A DNA stretch of 64,000 bases from IOR16 sp963521065 (lineage in GTDB: Bacteria; Bacillota; Clostridia; Peptostreptococcales; Anaerovoracaceae), in NCBI GenBank assembly GCA_963521065.1, contig CAUQTI010000017.1, forward strand, positions 3,726 through 67,725, given 5' to 3'. This document shows, piece after piece, positions 52,218 through 61,055 of the stretch. A program made the position numbers and the translations under genes. The stretch's first letter is position 1. Each line of letters starts with the position of its first letter. Below the pieces are notes generated by a model. It searched no databases. It worked only from the letters and a program-made list of their open reading frames with translations, and was not told the origin of the DNA.

Positions 52218-53399
52218 TTGAACCGTAATGATTTAAAAGTAATTCAGGGCGGCGCAAATAACGCAATTGCAATTGGTGAGCATAAATTTGTATCTGCTTA
52301 TGTGACGGACACAAGACTGATGGGCGTCCTTGGTCTGCATATTCACTGGACGATTGAAAGCCCTACTTTCTATTCTGATTTTCATCAGTTTTTCTATTTT
52401 GACGCAGAAGAATTTGGATTGGAAACCTATCGAAGCGTAATGGGTAATGATTCCTTCGAAATTACTCTAATTGAGAAAACATTGATTGATGGGCTTGGCG
52501 GAGAGAAAAGAAATCTAAATGAACGAGAAGCCCGTTATCTGGTCCAGCAATTTGTAACGGCCACGCTGGCATTGAATGTAGACCCTAGCGAGCCACAAAG
52601 CGAATACGCTTTTTTACTGGAAACACCAATTGTTTTCAGTGCAAAGGAAACGACCTCAATTGCCGGCAAATTATGCACCCCCATGAAAACATCCTATCAG
52701 GTAGTGCACTACTATCTCATGCGTACCTTCGGAAATGACACGGAAGGTGCAGCCTATCTATTGGCAGAGGACGCTCAGATAGAAGAAATTTCGGAAAAGA
52801 AACTGTCTACACTTTGCAGAAATACAATCGAGGAATTTATTAATTTGGACGGTTCGCTCTCTTATCTTTCAGAATCACTCATTGAAACTGACAATTCTTA
52901 TAAGATGGTTCTTTCTGAAATAAAGCTTGCTGACCAAAAGGTATATTTTGCAAAAAAACGTTCTTCCTTTCCCGTCTCTTCTGCAGAAGTAGCAATGCTC
53001 TTAAACCGTCCGGAATTTGTGACATTATTTGAAATTTTGGTCGATCCAGATGAGTTTGAAAACGAATTTTCTGTTTTTACTGCCGGTGCAATGCAGACAA
53101 CACATGATAATGGGAGATTATATCTAGAGTTTAACCGAAACAACGATCATGTTGCACGCCGCGTTTTTCGCTTAAATGAAGATGTACACGGCCTTTACTA
53201 CATCAGTGATTTCGGCCAATTGATTATTGCGGCATATACAAAAGAAGAAATCCGTGATTTAGAAAGCCGTCTGCATAAAAGTGCCATTAACCTGATGATT
53301 ATCCCCACCGCAAAGTATGAATTTAAAGAACCGGTTCTGTACGAATTTATTCAAAGCGATTTTGACGATTTCAATGAATTTATTGAATCTCTTCAGTAA
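52218..53399 (+). CDS. Conserved hypothetical protein
   Basis: This 393-residue, acidic, soluble protein has no signal peptide or membrane segment. Recognisable stretches such as VTDTRLMGVLGLHIHW and HVARRVFRLNEDVHGLYYIS do not point me to a family. The start is TTG at 52218 with GGAGG upstream. It is monocistronic, between the sugar transporter and a prenyltransferase gene on the other strand. The function is unknown. Confidence 0.8.
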   Translation: MNRNDLKVIQGGANNAIAIGEHKFVSAYVTDTRLMGVLGLHIHWTIESPTFYSDFHQFFYFDAEEFGLETYRSVMGNDSFEITLIEKTLIDGLGGEKRNLNEREARYLVQQFVTATLALNVDPSEPQSEYAFLLETPIVFSAKETTSIAGKLCTPMKTSYQVVHYYLMRTFGNDTEGAAYLLAEDAQIEEISEKKLSTLCRNTIEEFINLDGSLSYLSESLIETDNSYKMVLSEIKLADQKVYFAKKRSSFPVSSAEVAMLLNRPEFVTLFEILVDPDEFENEFSVFTAGAMQTTHDNGRLYLEFNRNNDHVARRVFRLNEDVHGLYYISDFGQLIIAAYTKEEIRDLESRLHKSAINLMIIPTAKYEFKEPVLYEFIQSDFDDFNEFIESLQ

Positions 53400-53419
53400 T
53401 AGAATCTCAGCAGGCGGCG

Positions 53420-54061
53420 TCAGCCGCCCAGCGTAATTTCTTGTGTCTGATACCAATCCAGTGCCCGATGAATTTGGTTTTCTTCAAAATCAGGCCACAG
53501 CTCCGGTAGCGTATAAAAATCCGAGTATACGGACTGCACGGGAAGAAATCCGCTTAGACGGCAATGTCCGCCCCACCGCAGGATCAAATCAATTCTAGAA
53601 ATGTCTTTTGATGCAATTCCATTTGGATAATTCAAATCCCAATCCCATCCGTAATTTACCAAAAAATTAACACGAATGCCCCCTGCCCCAAACTGTCTTC
53701 GGATACGATAAGGCAACAGCTCCTTTGGGAAGCTGTTTGAACTGCTGTTTCCTACAACCAAAAGCTCTGCATCCTTTTCGGCAAGCGTCTGTACGGCATC
53801 TACACAAGCTTTTTGAAAGGCTTGTTTTTGTATGGCAGGCCGTTTTGTATTATCGACGGTAAATCCGTAAAGCGTCAATTCTTCCACGCCCAGCCCTTTG
53901 CAGATTTCATATAGCTGAAACCCTGGATCAATTCCGAATTCATACCCCATCTGCTTTTCCATTCCGTGCTCTTTCGCCCATCTGCGATTTCCATCAGGAA
54001 TGATTCCGATATGCTTCGGTATTCTCTTCCATTTTTCCTCTTTCTTTTTCTCTTGTTTCAT
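53420..54061 (-). CDS. Non-canonical cis-prenyltransferase (undecaprenyl diphosphate synthase family)
   Basis: This 213-residue protein is shorter than the usual 240-250 of UppS. It keeps the family blocks in altered form. HIGIIPDGNRRWA replaces the bacterial HVAxIMDGNGRWA and looks like archaeal versions. TLYGFTVDNTKRP replaces TLYAFSxENWxRP, and LILRWGGHCRLSGFLPVQSV replaces the RTGGE...SNFLLWQ block; YSDFYTLPELWPDF follows. Asp, Arg and Trp of the active site persist. It may be a second enzyme making a shorter or special polyprenyl carrier, not the main UppS. Confidence 0.85.
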   Translation of the reverse strand: MKQEKKKEEKWKRIPKHIGIIPDGNRRWAKEHGMEKQMGYEFGIDPGFQLYEICKGLGVEELTLYGFTVDNTKRPAIQKQAFQKACVDAVQTLAEKDAELLVVGNSSSNSFPKELLPYRIRRQFGAGGIRVNFLVNYGWDWDLNYPNGIASKDISRIDLILRWGGHCRLSGFLPVQSVYSDFYTLPELWPDFEENQIHRALDWYQTQEITLGG

Positions 54062-54234
54062 ACAAAACTCCTTTCCGCCTTATTTTACACAGCATAGCAA
54101 ATGTTATTCAAGAAAGCCGCCTTATGCTTTCATGTTAAAATCGTAATATTCCAAAAACTTTCGTTCACTTTACAAGCTTTTGATTTCTGACTAAGATAAA
54201 AGAAGAGACTAACTAACTAATAGGATGTGAAAAA

Positions 54235-55791
54235 ATGAAAAATAACTACAAAGCTCTTTTCAATACGAATCGCCATATGCTGTTTCTCATAGGAAAAAGT
54301 CTTTTAATCGGTACGGCCGTCGGTTCCGTTGTCGTCGCTTACCGCTGGGTTTTAGGCGTGTTCGAACTCTTTTCAATTCATATGTACGCCTTGGCATCTG
54401 CACATATCTTCTCATTGTTTCTCCTCTTTCCTGGGCTTGTCCTTGCAGGATGTGGAATTGGATTTTTGGTAAAAAGGTATCCCTTAATTGGAGGAAGTGG
54501 TATCCCACAAGTGAAGGGGATTATGCTTGGACACTTTAAAAATGCGTGGCTTTCTACTTTGCTTGCAAAGTTCTTTGGCGGCGCTGTCTGCATACTGGCA
54601 GGCCTATCACTTGGACGCGAAGGCCCTTCGATCCAATTAGGAGCCTGTGTTGCTGATGGTATTTCTCAGCGATACGGAAAAACACGGATGGAAAAAAAAT
54701 TTTTAATGGCCAGTGGCGCGAGTGCCGGCCTTGCCGCAGCATTCAACGCTCCGCTTGCCGGTGTCATGTTTACCCTTGAAGAAATTTTCAAATATTTTTC
54801 CCCCTCCATTTTGCTTTCTACCATGACTGCCGCCGTTACCTCCGACTTTATCTCTAGGCAGGTGTTTGGATTGAGTCCTGTATTTCAATTCCCGGTAGAG
54901 GGCTCCATGCCACTCTCTCATTATTGGATTTTGATTTTTTTAGGCATTTTTTTAGGCATCTGCGGCTCATTTTATAACTGGTCGTTACTAAAAATTCAGG
55001 ATTTATATAAGAAAATTTCCTTGCTTCCTGCAGAATATCGTCCGGCGATTGCTTTTGTTATCTCTGGTCTTTTCGCTTTATTCTTTCCTTATGTCCTCGG
55101 CGGCGGACACGAAATGATTCCCTACCTAAATCCACAATCAGGTGTTGGTTTTTTATTTCTTCTGCTCGTTTTTAAATTTCTTTTTTCTATGATTAGCTTT
55201 GGCTGTGGTGCACCTGGCGGAATTTTCTTCCCGCTGCTCATAATAGGTGCTTGCATCGGTGCACTCTTTGGAACGGTGTCGGTAAACTATCTGGGCTTTA
55301 GCGATGCCTATTTTTATAATTTTATTATACTTTCTATGGCCGGCTACTTTACCGCAATTGTTCGAGCACCAATTACAGGCGTTATTCTAATCGTAGAAAT
55401 GACAGGATCTTTTTCCCATCTTCTATCTTTGACGGTCGTCTCTCTTGCTGCGTATGCCGCTGCTGATCTATTAAAAAGTCGCCCAATTTATGATTCTTTA
55501 TTGAAAAACCTCTTGCGAGGCAATCATCCCGAACAGGTTGAAGATGACAACAATGCGAAAATTACGATGGAATTTATTGTTCAATTCCATTCCCTTTCTG
55601 AAGGAAAAAAAGTAAGTGAAATTCTCTGGCCAGCTGGCTGCCTGCTGATTGCCGTTAAACGAGAAGGGGTTGAACTGATACCGAAAGGGGCTACCAAAAT
55701 TCTCGCCGGTGATTACTTAGTCTGTCTCGCTTCAATGAATGAAGAAACAAAGATACGTTCGCAGCTTGCGCAACTGACGGAAAGTGTTTGA
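54235..55791 (+). CDS. ClC family chloride channel/transporter with TrkA-C domain
   Basis: This 518-residue protein has the ClC membrane core with the three selectivity motifs GSGIPQVKG, GREGPSIQLG (gating glutamate) and FGCGAPGGIFFPLL. A C-terminal regulatory domain of about 75 residues is of the TrkA-C/RCK type (LIAVKREGVELIPKGATKIL), typical of prokaryotic ClC-RCK fusions. The gating Glu fits an H+/Cl- exchanger. It is monocistronic, with a stem-loop downstream. Confidence 0.94.
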   Translation: MKNNYKALFNTNRHMLFLIGKSLLIGTAVGSVVVAYRWVLGVFELFSIHMYALASAHIFSLFLLFPGLVLAGCGIGFLVKRYPLIGGSGIPQVKGIMLGHFKNAWLSTLLAKFFGGAVCILAGLSLGREGPSIQLGACVADGISQRYGKTRMEKKFLMASGASAGLAAAFNAPLAGVMFTLEEIFKYFSPSILLSTMTAAVTSDFISRQVFGLSPVFQFPVEGSMPLSHYWILIFLGIFLGICGSFYNWSLLKIQDLYKKISLLPAEYRPAIAFVISGLFALFFPYVLGGGHEMIPYLNPQSGVGFLFLLLVFKFLFSMISFGCGAPGGIFFPLLIIGACIGALFGTVSVNYLGFSDAYFYNFIILSMAGYFTAIVRAPITGVILIVEMTGSFSHLLSLTVVSLAAYAAADLLKSRPIYDSLLKNLLRGNHPEQVEDDNNAKITMEFIVQFHSLSEGKKVSEILWPAGCLLIAVKREGVELIPKGATKILAGDYLVCLASMNEETKIRSQLAQLTESV

Positions 55792-55912
55792 AATTTTCTT
55801 TCAATTTCTATCACCTTATGCGCTGCTTTTAATATTATGTAAACCAATGTTTGCGCCGTCAAGAATAGTTTTCAACAACGGATAAAGTCGCATATTTTAG
55901 GGCTTGCCTTGC

Positions 55913-56044
55913 TTTTCCACATGGAGAAATAAATTGTATACAATGTTATCCAACGCACGCTGTGGATAAATAAAACAGCTTGAACCCCACTGATTTCAAG
56001 CTGTTTCAAGAATTTCTCATTTTTTTGTTAACAAGTTATCCACA
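55913..56044. other. Cluster of DnaA-box-like sequences
   Basis: Four 9-mers close to the DnaA box TTATNCACA lie within 132 bp: TTTTCCACA (55913), TTATCCAAC (55946), TGTGGATAA (55961, exact in reverse) and TTATCCACA (56036, exact). A fifth near match occurs at about 56082-56092. No dnaA, dnaN or rpmH is near, so an origin is unlikely; a DnaA-binding regulatory cluster is possible. Confidence 0.45.
55973..56006 (+). terminator. Stem-loop between the ClC and cwlD genes
   Basis: This is a perfect 12-bp inverted repeat AAACAGCTTGAA (55973-55984) and its complement (55995-56006) with a 10-nt loop. A T-run appears about 15 nt later. It lies between convergent genes and probably serves as a terminator. 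Confidence 0.65.
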
Positions 56045-56073
56045 GGATGTTCTTTTTATGTGCAAACTTGTTC

Positions 56074-56862
56074 TCATCCTCTGTTATCCAGAATTTTCAG
56101 ATTTTCTTTCCGTTCTCGCCCAGTATACTTGAGAATCCCTTCATAGATGTACGCAGCGATTTTTTTCTGGTATTCCGGATCTTGCAATTTTGTTTCATCT
56201 TCACGATTGGAGAGGAATCCGCACTCTACAATTACCGTCGGCGCAGATGGTTTTTTGAATAAGAGCACATCCTTCTTCCCGAGCGCTGCTCTTTCCGTTC
56301 CATCTTGCACGCCTTTAATGATTTCTTCTTGTATACATTCTGCCAGCCGCTTACTTTCTTCTTCAATCGATTTATCTGCAATTCCTTTCGGATAAAAAGT
56401 CTGCGCTCCATGAACGGAGCGATCCTGCTTAAAGCTGTTTAAATGAATACTTACGGCTACAAGTGGTTTTTCTTTTTCAATCACTTTCACGCGCTCTTTC
56501 AAATCCTCTGTTTTCAAACTTCGTATGCTTCTTTTATTCTTGATTTCTACGGCATCCGTGCCATCTCCAATTACATCGCTGTATAAGCCTTTATCCTTTT
56601 CACGCGTCATAACTACATTCCATCCATCTGCCGCAGCAAGCGCAGAAACTTCCTGTGCAATTGCTAAATTTATATTCTTTTCCATAACACCGCTCATGCT
56701 GACTGCGCCGCCATCAATGCCACCGTGCCCTGCATCTAAAACGATGGTGTCTGATGCCGAGATAAGCTGTACTCCAATTGTCTTTAAATTTCCTAATGGA
56801 ACTATCAGTAAAAAAAGAGCAATCGCAGCTAAGGTGGTCGCAAAGCACCATTTTTTTCTCAT
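56074..56862 (-). CDS. cwlD: N-acetylmuramoyl-L-alanine amidase CwlD
   Basis: This 262-residue amidase_3 zinc hydrolase has an N-terminal membrane anchor/signal segment (about 7-25). The zinc ligands are His in VLDAGHGGIDGG, Glu in GVMEKNINL and His in VSIHLNS, with the catalytic Glu in VIVECGFLSN. CwlD removes peptides from muramic acid to make the muramic-delta-lactam of the spore cortex. Its presence supports a spore-forming host. Confidence 0.93.
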   Translation of the reverse strand: MRKKWCFATTLAAIALFLLIVPLGNLKTIGVQLISASDTIVLDAGHGGIDGGAVSMSGVMEKNINLAIAQEVSALAAADGWNVVMTREKDKGLYSDVIGDGTDAVEIKNKRSIRSLKTEDLKERVKVIEKEKPLVAVSIHLNSFKQDRSVHGAQTFYPKGIADKSIEEESKRLAECIQEEIIKGVQDGTERAALGKKDVLLFKKPSAPTVIVECGFLSNREDETKLQDPEYQKKIAAYIYEGILKYTGRERKENLKILDNRG

Positions 56863-56948
56863 ATTTATACCCCGCCTTTCTTCTAGCTAAATATATGAAC
56901 AAAGTGTCCCGCTTTATGATAAAATGGTAGAAAGAGAGGAGTTTTACC

Positions 56949-58265
56949 ATGAAAACAAAACGGCTGTATCAGCAAGATGTCTATTTAAAAGAATGCGAAA
57001 GCACCATTTTGAAAGTTATAACTGATTTAAACGAAATGAAAAGCTTAGGAGCCAAGGAACAAGCAAACACTTTTTGTATCATTTTAGATCAAACTGTATT
57101 TTTTCCTGAAGGCGGAGGGCAGCCAAATGATACCGGTTTTATCAACGATCTCCCGGTCTGCTACGTTTTTGAAAAGGATACTATTGTTTACCATCAACTT
57201 GTATCTCCCTCTTTCCAGCTCTCAAATACATCCGCAGAGTTACCCTGCGGCAAAACGGTACAGTGCCAAATTGATTGGAATCGCCGCTTTTTACATATGC
57301 AAATGCACTGTGGTGAACATATTTTATCCGGCATGTTTTATCAAGAATATGGCGGTGTAAATCGCGGATTTCACATGGGTGCAGATTATATGACCATAGA
57401 TATTTCATTGGAAAACAATGCTGAATTCACACAATTTACTGAAGAGATGGCCTCCCGTGCCGAGCTTTTGGCGAACAAAGCTATCTGGGCAAATGTACCG
57501 GTCTCTACGCGTTATTTCCATGAAAAAAAAGAAGCAGAGCAACTTCCGCTTAGAAAAGCCCTAGAGATTGAAGAAGATATCTCGATTGTTTGCGTCGGAA
57601 ATGAAGAAAATCCAGCAGACTGTGTTGCCTGCTGCGGGACCCATCCTTCTACTGCAGGGCAAGTTGGTCTTGTAAAAATAGTGCGTATGGAAAATTATAA
57701 AGGAATGACACGCTTCACCGTAAAGGCAGGACAAAATGCCTATCAGCATTATGCATTTTCTCATAAAGTTCTGTCCGCGTTATGTGAACGTTTTTCTTCT
57801 GAAGCACCTCAACTTTCTGAGAAAATAGAAATTCAAGAGAAAAAAAACCAAGCAGCCCGAAAGGAACTCTATACTCTGAAAAAAAGAATGATTGATGCAG
57901 AAATAAAAAAAATAGAAGCACTTTATTCGTCGCTCTCTACAAACGTACTGTTTCCACCTTTTAAGGGGAATTTTTCTAACCCTATTATGATACAATCCTA
58001 TGATTACCTGAATGCAGAAGATGTGCAAGCACTTGGAAGAAAGCTCACACCTTTCATAAAAGGTCTTCTATTGCTCGTTTGTGAGCCGGAAAAAACGGTG
58101 CTCCTATTCTCGTCGGGCAAACCGGATTGTGGAAAGCTTGTCCGCGACAACGCCGGGATTTATCAAGGAAAGGGCGGTGGAAATGCCTCCTGTGCCCGGG
58201 CTATCTTTAGCAATGATGAATCCCTGGAAACTTATTTAGATTTGCTGGAAAAACACTTACGTTAA
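56949..58265 (+). CDS. Alanyl-tRNA editing protein (AlaX-L, DHHA1 domain)
   Basis: This 438-residue protein related to the editing half of alanyl-tRNA synthetase hydrolyses mischarged Ser-tRNA(Ala). It has FFPEGGGQPNDTG near the start, the zinc motif HCGEH (about residue 120), the CCGTHP zinc motif, a coiled linker, and a C-terminal DHHA1 domain with GKGGGNASCARA. GAGGAG precedes the ATG. It is divergent from cwlD. Confidence 0.94.
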   Translation: MKTKRLYQQDVYLKECESTILKVITDLNEMKSLGAKEQANTFCIILDQTVFFPEGGGQPNDTGFINDLPVCYVFEKDTIVYHQLVSPSFQLSNTSAELPCGKTVQCQIDWNRRFLHMQMHCGEHILSGMFYQEYGGVNRGFHMGADYMTIDISLENNAEFTQFTEEMASRAELLANKAIWANVPVSTRYFHEKKEAEQLPLRKALEIEEDISIVCVGNEENPADCVACCGTHPSTAGQVGLVKIVRMENYKGMTRFTVKAGQNAYQHYAFSHKVLSALCERFSSEAPQLSEKIEIQEKKNQAARKELYTLKKRMIDAEIKKIEALYSSLSTNVLFPPFKGNFSNPIMIQSYDYLNAEDVQALGRKLTPFIKGLLLLVCEPEKTVLLFSSGKPDCGKLVRDNAGIYQGKGGGNASCARAIFSNDESLETYLDLLEKHLR

Positions 58266-58341
58266 ATTTTAAGCTAAAATACTTTATATTTTACCCGTCC
58301 CCCGTTCTCACAAGTCACACTTCTACGCTAGCAACTCAACT

Positions 58342-58408
58342 AGAGTAAGGATACAAGGTCTGAAGAAAAGGAAATGACTCTTCTGGCGTTGCAGCCTTAC
58401 TCTTTTTT
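58342..58408 (+). terminator. Long stem-loop terminator after the AlaX gene
   Basis: AGAGTAAGG (58342-58350) pairs with CCTTACTCT (58395-58403) and is followed by a T-run (58403-58408). The 44-nt interior holds further pairing (GCAAC/GTTGC outside and inside). The loop is unusually long for a plain terminator, so a small structured RNA is possible. Confidence 0.55.
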
Positions 58409-58434
58409 AGTAAGCCTTCATTGCCATCTTTAAC

Positions 58435-59529
58435 CTAGACGACCCCCCAGATAGAGATGCTGGAAACCATTTTAGGTACATTATGATAGATGATATTTGC
58501 ACCTTCATTTAAAATATATAACTCTGAGTTTTTTTCTGCCACCTGAATCACATCAGTGAAAGAAAAAGGCTGTGAATCCCTTTCGGTCAAAAGAATATCG
58601 TGCGATAAAATGATTGTTTCATTTAGCACAATATGGATTTTAGTGCTTTCCCCACCTCTAATTTTATCAATATAACACATATAGTTAACAATATATTTTC
58701 CTGTATTTGCAATTCGAAACTTCGCTGTCATAGGATCATAAGTTATGAAAAGATCCCCGTCAGCCACTTCTAGATTGAACTTTATTCGTTCTCCGGTACC
58801 ACTAAGCCGCGATTCTCCCTTATCAGGATACATTAATCCATATTCGATACTCGCTAAAACAGCAGCTGATCCAGCCGGCCCTTGCGGTCCTGTCGGCCCC
58901 TGTGGACCCGTTGGCCCTTCGTAGCCTCTCTCACCCATTGGACCCTCTACACCCTGATACCCCCGCGGCCCCATCGGTCCCTGCGGTCCCATTGGCCCTT
59001 CTGGCCCCTCCGGACCCATTAATCCCATTTCCCCTTCCGGTCCTTGGCTTCCCTGCGGCCCTTCTGCTCCCTGAATCCCCCGTTCTCCGGTCGGGCCAGG
59101 ATCCCCTTTTTCACCTCTTGCGCCGCGGCGACCTTTCGGCCCCGGCGGGCCAGGATTTCCTTTCGCTCCTGAAGCCCCTTCACATCCTCGTTCCCCTTTT
59201 GGCCCGGTCGGCCCTTGAATTCCTGGAGGTCCCGGACAGCCCGGAGGTCCCGGAAGTCCAGGTCGGCCCGCGGGACCTGGACGACCCTTTATCTCGGAAC
59301 AAGTCGGTAGTTCCGAACGCTCTGAACAACACAAATGCTTCTTTTTTCCCTTTTCTTCCGGATTCATTGTGTCCTTGCAATTGATCCTTTTTCCATTACA
59401 CTGCGGATAGAAGGAGCAATTTTTACAAGCAGGATTTAATCCGCTATCTTTTTTATAATTCATAGTTGCATCAGAAAAACCATTGCCCGTCGGACAAGTA
59501 GAAAACCCGATTCCAATAAAACAATCCAA
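58435..59529 (-). CDS. Collagen-like surface protein with BclA-type C-terminal domain
   Basis: This 364-residue protein has a cysteine-rich N-terminal region (1-81, ten cysteines including CKNCSFYPQCNGKRINC). About 46 uninterrupted Gly-X-Y triplets follow (82-220, proline-rich, with GPT triplets towards the end). The C-terminal globular domain of about 140 residues (IEYGLMYPDKGESRL; KFRIANTGKYIVNYMCYIDK) resembles the BclA/C1q-like trimer domain of exosporium filaments. The start is TTG at 59529 with AGAGGGTGA upstream. The neighbours are two glycosyltransferases and a second collagen-like gene, pointing to a glycosylated surface or spore filament. Confidence 0.9.
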   Translation of the reverse strand: MDCFIGIGFSTCPTGNGFSDATMNYKKDSGLNPACKNCSFYPQCNGKRINCKDTMNPEEKGKKKHLCCSERSELPTCSEIKGRPGPAGRPGLPGPPGCPGPPGIQGPTGPKGERGCEGASGAKGNPGPPGPKGRRGARGEKGDPGPTGERGIQGAEGPQGSQGPEGEMGLMGPEGPEGPMGPQGPMGPRGYQGVEGPMGERGYEGPTGPQGPTGPQGPAGSAAVLASIEYGLMYPDKGESRLSGTGERIKFNLEVADGDLFITYDPMTAKFRIANTGKYIVNYMCYIDKIRGGESTKIHIVLNETIILSHDILLTERDSQPFSFTDVIQVAEKNSELYILNEGANIIYHNVPKMVSSISIWGVV

Positions 59530-59948
59530 GCTGTAATCACCCTCTCTAAATTTTTTACAGTGAAACCAATCTTCTTTATGTATCTTCTGCCTTTTATTAT
59601 TTCCTTTTCGTATTTCATTACCTTTAGGATTCTCTGAATAAGTGCTTTTTCAATTTTTTATGAGTCCCAAATTCCCTCTATAAAGGATTTTGCACGCGAC
59701 CCCTTTCAGCATATGAAAAAAGCAATCTATATGTTCTACTTTCTTGGAAGCAAACACTTAATTAAAAAAGCAGCATATACTGTTTAAAGAGCTTGAAATG
59801 CCCTTTTTGAAATAAGCAGTCAAAATTATTTTTTAATTAATTTTTTCTTTTTACAGTGATAATTTCGCTTTATAAAAGAATTAAAAACTGCTGTATTTCT
59901 GTATTCTTTATTCAAAAATTTAATAAATGAAAAGGAGCTGAATAAAAT
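59530..59948. other. AT-rich divergent intergenic region of the collagen/glycosyltransferase locus
   Basis: There is no gene. It must hold the promoters for the collagen-like gene (minus) and the glycosyltransferases (plus). A CATATACTG at about 59773 is close to a sporulation sigma-K -10 (CATAnnnTA), but this is weak. Confidence 0.35.
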
Positions 59949-61055
59949 TTGAACCAATATAAGATTTACGTGTATGCAATCTGTAAAAATGAAGAACAAT
60001 TTGTTGAACGTTGGATGGACTCGGTATCCGAAGCAGATGGGGTAATTGTAACAGATACCGGTTCAACTGATGACACAGTTAAGAAACTCCGCGAAAAAGG
60101 TGCAATCGTTTATGAGGAAACGATTTCTCCTTGGCGTTTTGACAAAGCCAGAACTATTTCATTAAATCATATCCCGGAAGATGCCGACATCTGTGTATGT
60201 AATGATCTTGACGAAATCTTCGAACCAGGCTGGCGTTCAAAACTCGAATCTGCATGGCAGCCGCAATACACGCGCGCACGCTACCTTTTTGCATGTGAAC
60301 ATCATCTCGACGGAACTCCAAGCAAATTTCATTCTATGGAAAAAATTCACCGGCGTCACGATTTCCGATGGGTACATCCGGTCCATGAAATTTTAGAATA
60401 CAGCGGAACAGATCCTGACAGGACGATTCAGATAGACAATCTTATTCTCCACCATTACCCAGATCTATCTAAATCACGCAGTCAGTATCTACCTCTACTT
60501 GAATTATCCGTAAAGGAAAATCCAAAGGATGATCGTGCAATGTTCTGGCTTGGCCGCGAATATATGTACTATGGGAAGTTTAGGCAATGCATTGAGACTC
60601 TGCAAAAGCACCTTGCTCTTCCATCCGCGCTCTGGAACGAAGAACGCAGTGCCTCTATGCGTTTTATTGCGCAAAGTTTCGATGCGCTTAACGAACGACA
60701 ATCAGCCATACAATGGCTTTTCCGTGCAATTGCAGAATGCCCGCATATACGAGAACCCTATGTTGCTCTTTGTAAGATTGGATATTTAGAAGAAAATTGG
60801 CCTCTTGTCTACGCTATGGCTGAGAAAGGTCTTTCCATTACCTATAAAAGTGACAGCTATCTCTCACAATTAGATAGCTGGGGCCCTTCACTATACGATT
60901 ACGGTGCCATCAGTGCCTACCGCTTAGGATTATATGAAGAATCTATAGAGTATGCCAAAAAAGCATGCGAACTAAGCCCTGACGATGAACGTCTTCATGC
61001 AAATCTCAGGTTAATTCAAAGTAAATTGGATGAATCCAAAAAAGGAGCATTTTAA
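59949..61055 (+). CDS. Glycosyltransferase with TPR-like C-terminal region (first copy)
   Basis: This 368-residue protein has an N-terminal GT-A (family 2-like) domain: VYAICKNEEQFVERWMDSV, VTDTGSTDDTV, and the metal-binding DxD in CVCNDLDEIFEPGWR. A C-terminal helical TPR-like region of about 170 residues follows (ENPKDDRAMFWLGREYMYYG; SPDDERLHANLRL). This architecture is seen in SunS-type and other protein glycosyltransferases. The start is TTG at 59949 with AAGGAG 11 bases upstream. It overlaps the next paralog by one base. The likely acceptors are Thr/Ser of the neighbouring collagen-like proteins. Confidence 0.9.
   Translation: MNQYKIYVYAICKNEEQFVERWMDSVSEADGVIVTDTGSTDDTVKKLREKGAIVYEETISPWRFDKARTISLNHIPEDADICVCNDLDEIFEPGWRSKLESAWQPQYTRARYLFACEHHLDGTPSKFHSMEKIHRRHDFRWVHPVHEILEYSGTDPDRTIQIDNLILHHYPDLSKSRSQYLPLLELSVKENPKDDRAMFWLGREYMYYGKFRQCIETLQKHLALPSALWNEERSASMRFIAQSFDALNERQSAIQWLFRAIAECPHIREPYVALCKIGYLEENWPLVYAMAEKGLSITYKSDSYLSQLDSWGPSLYDYGAISAYRLGLYEESIEYAKKACELSPDDERLHANLRLIQSKLDESKKGAF

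Noticed and set aside
55913..56044. Chromosomal replication origin
   Set aside because: DnaA-like boxes are present, but dnaA, dnaN, recF and rpmH are all absent nearby.
58902..59384. Long plus-strand open frame opposite the collagen-like gene
   Set aside because: It is a shadow of the Gly-X-Y codon pattern: its composition is low complexity and it has no ribosome site.
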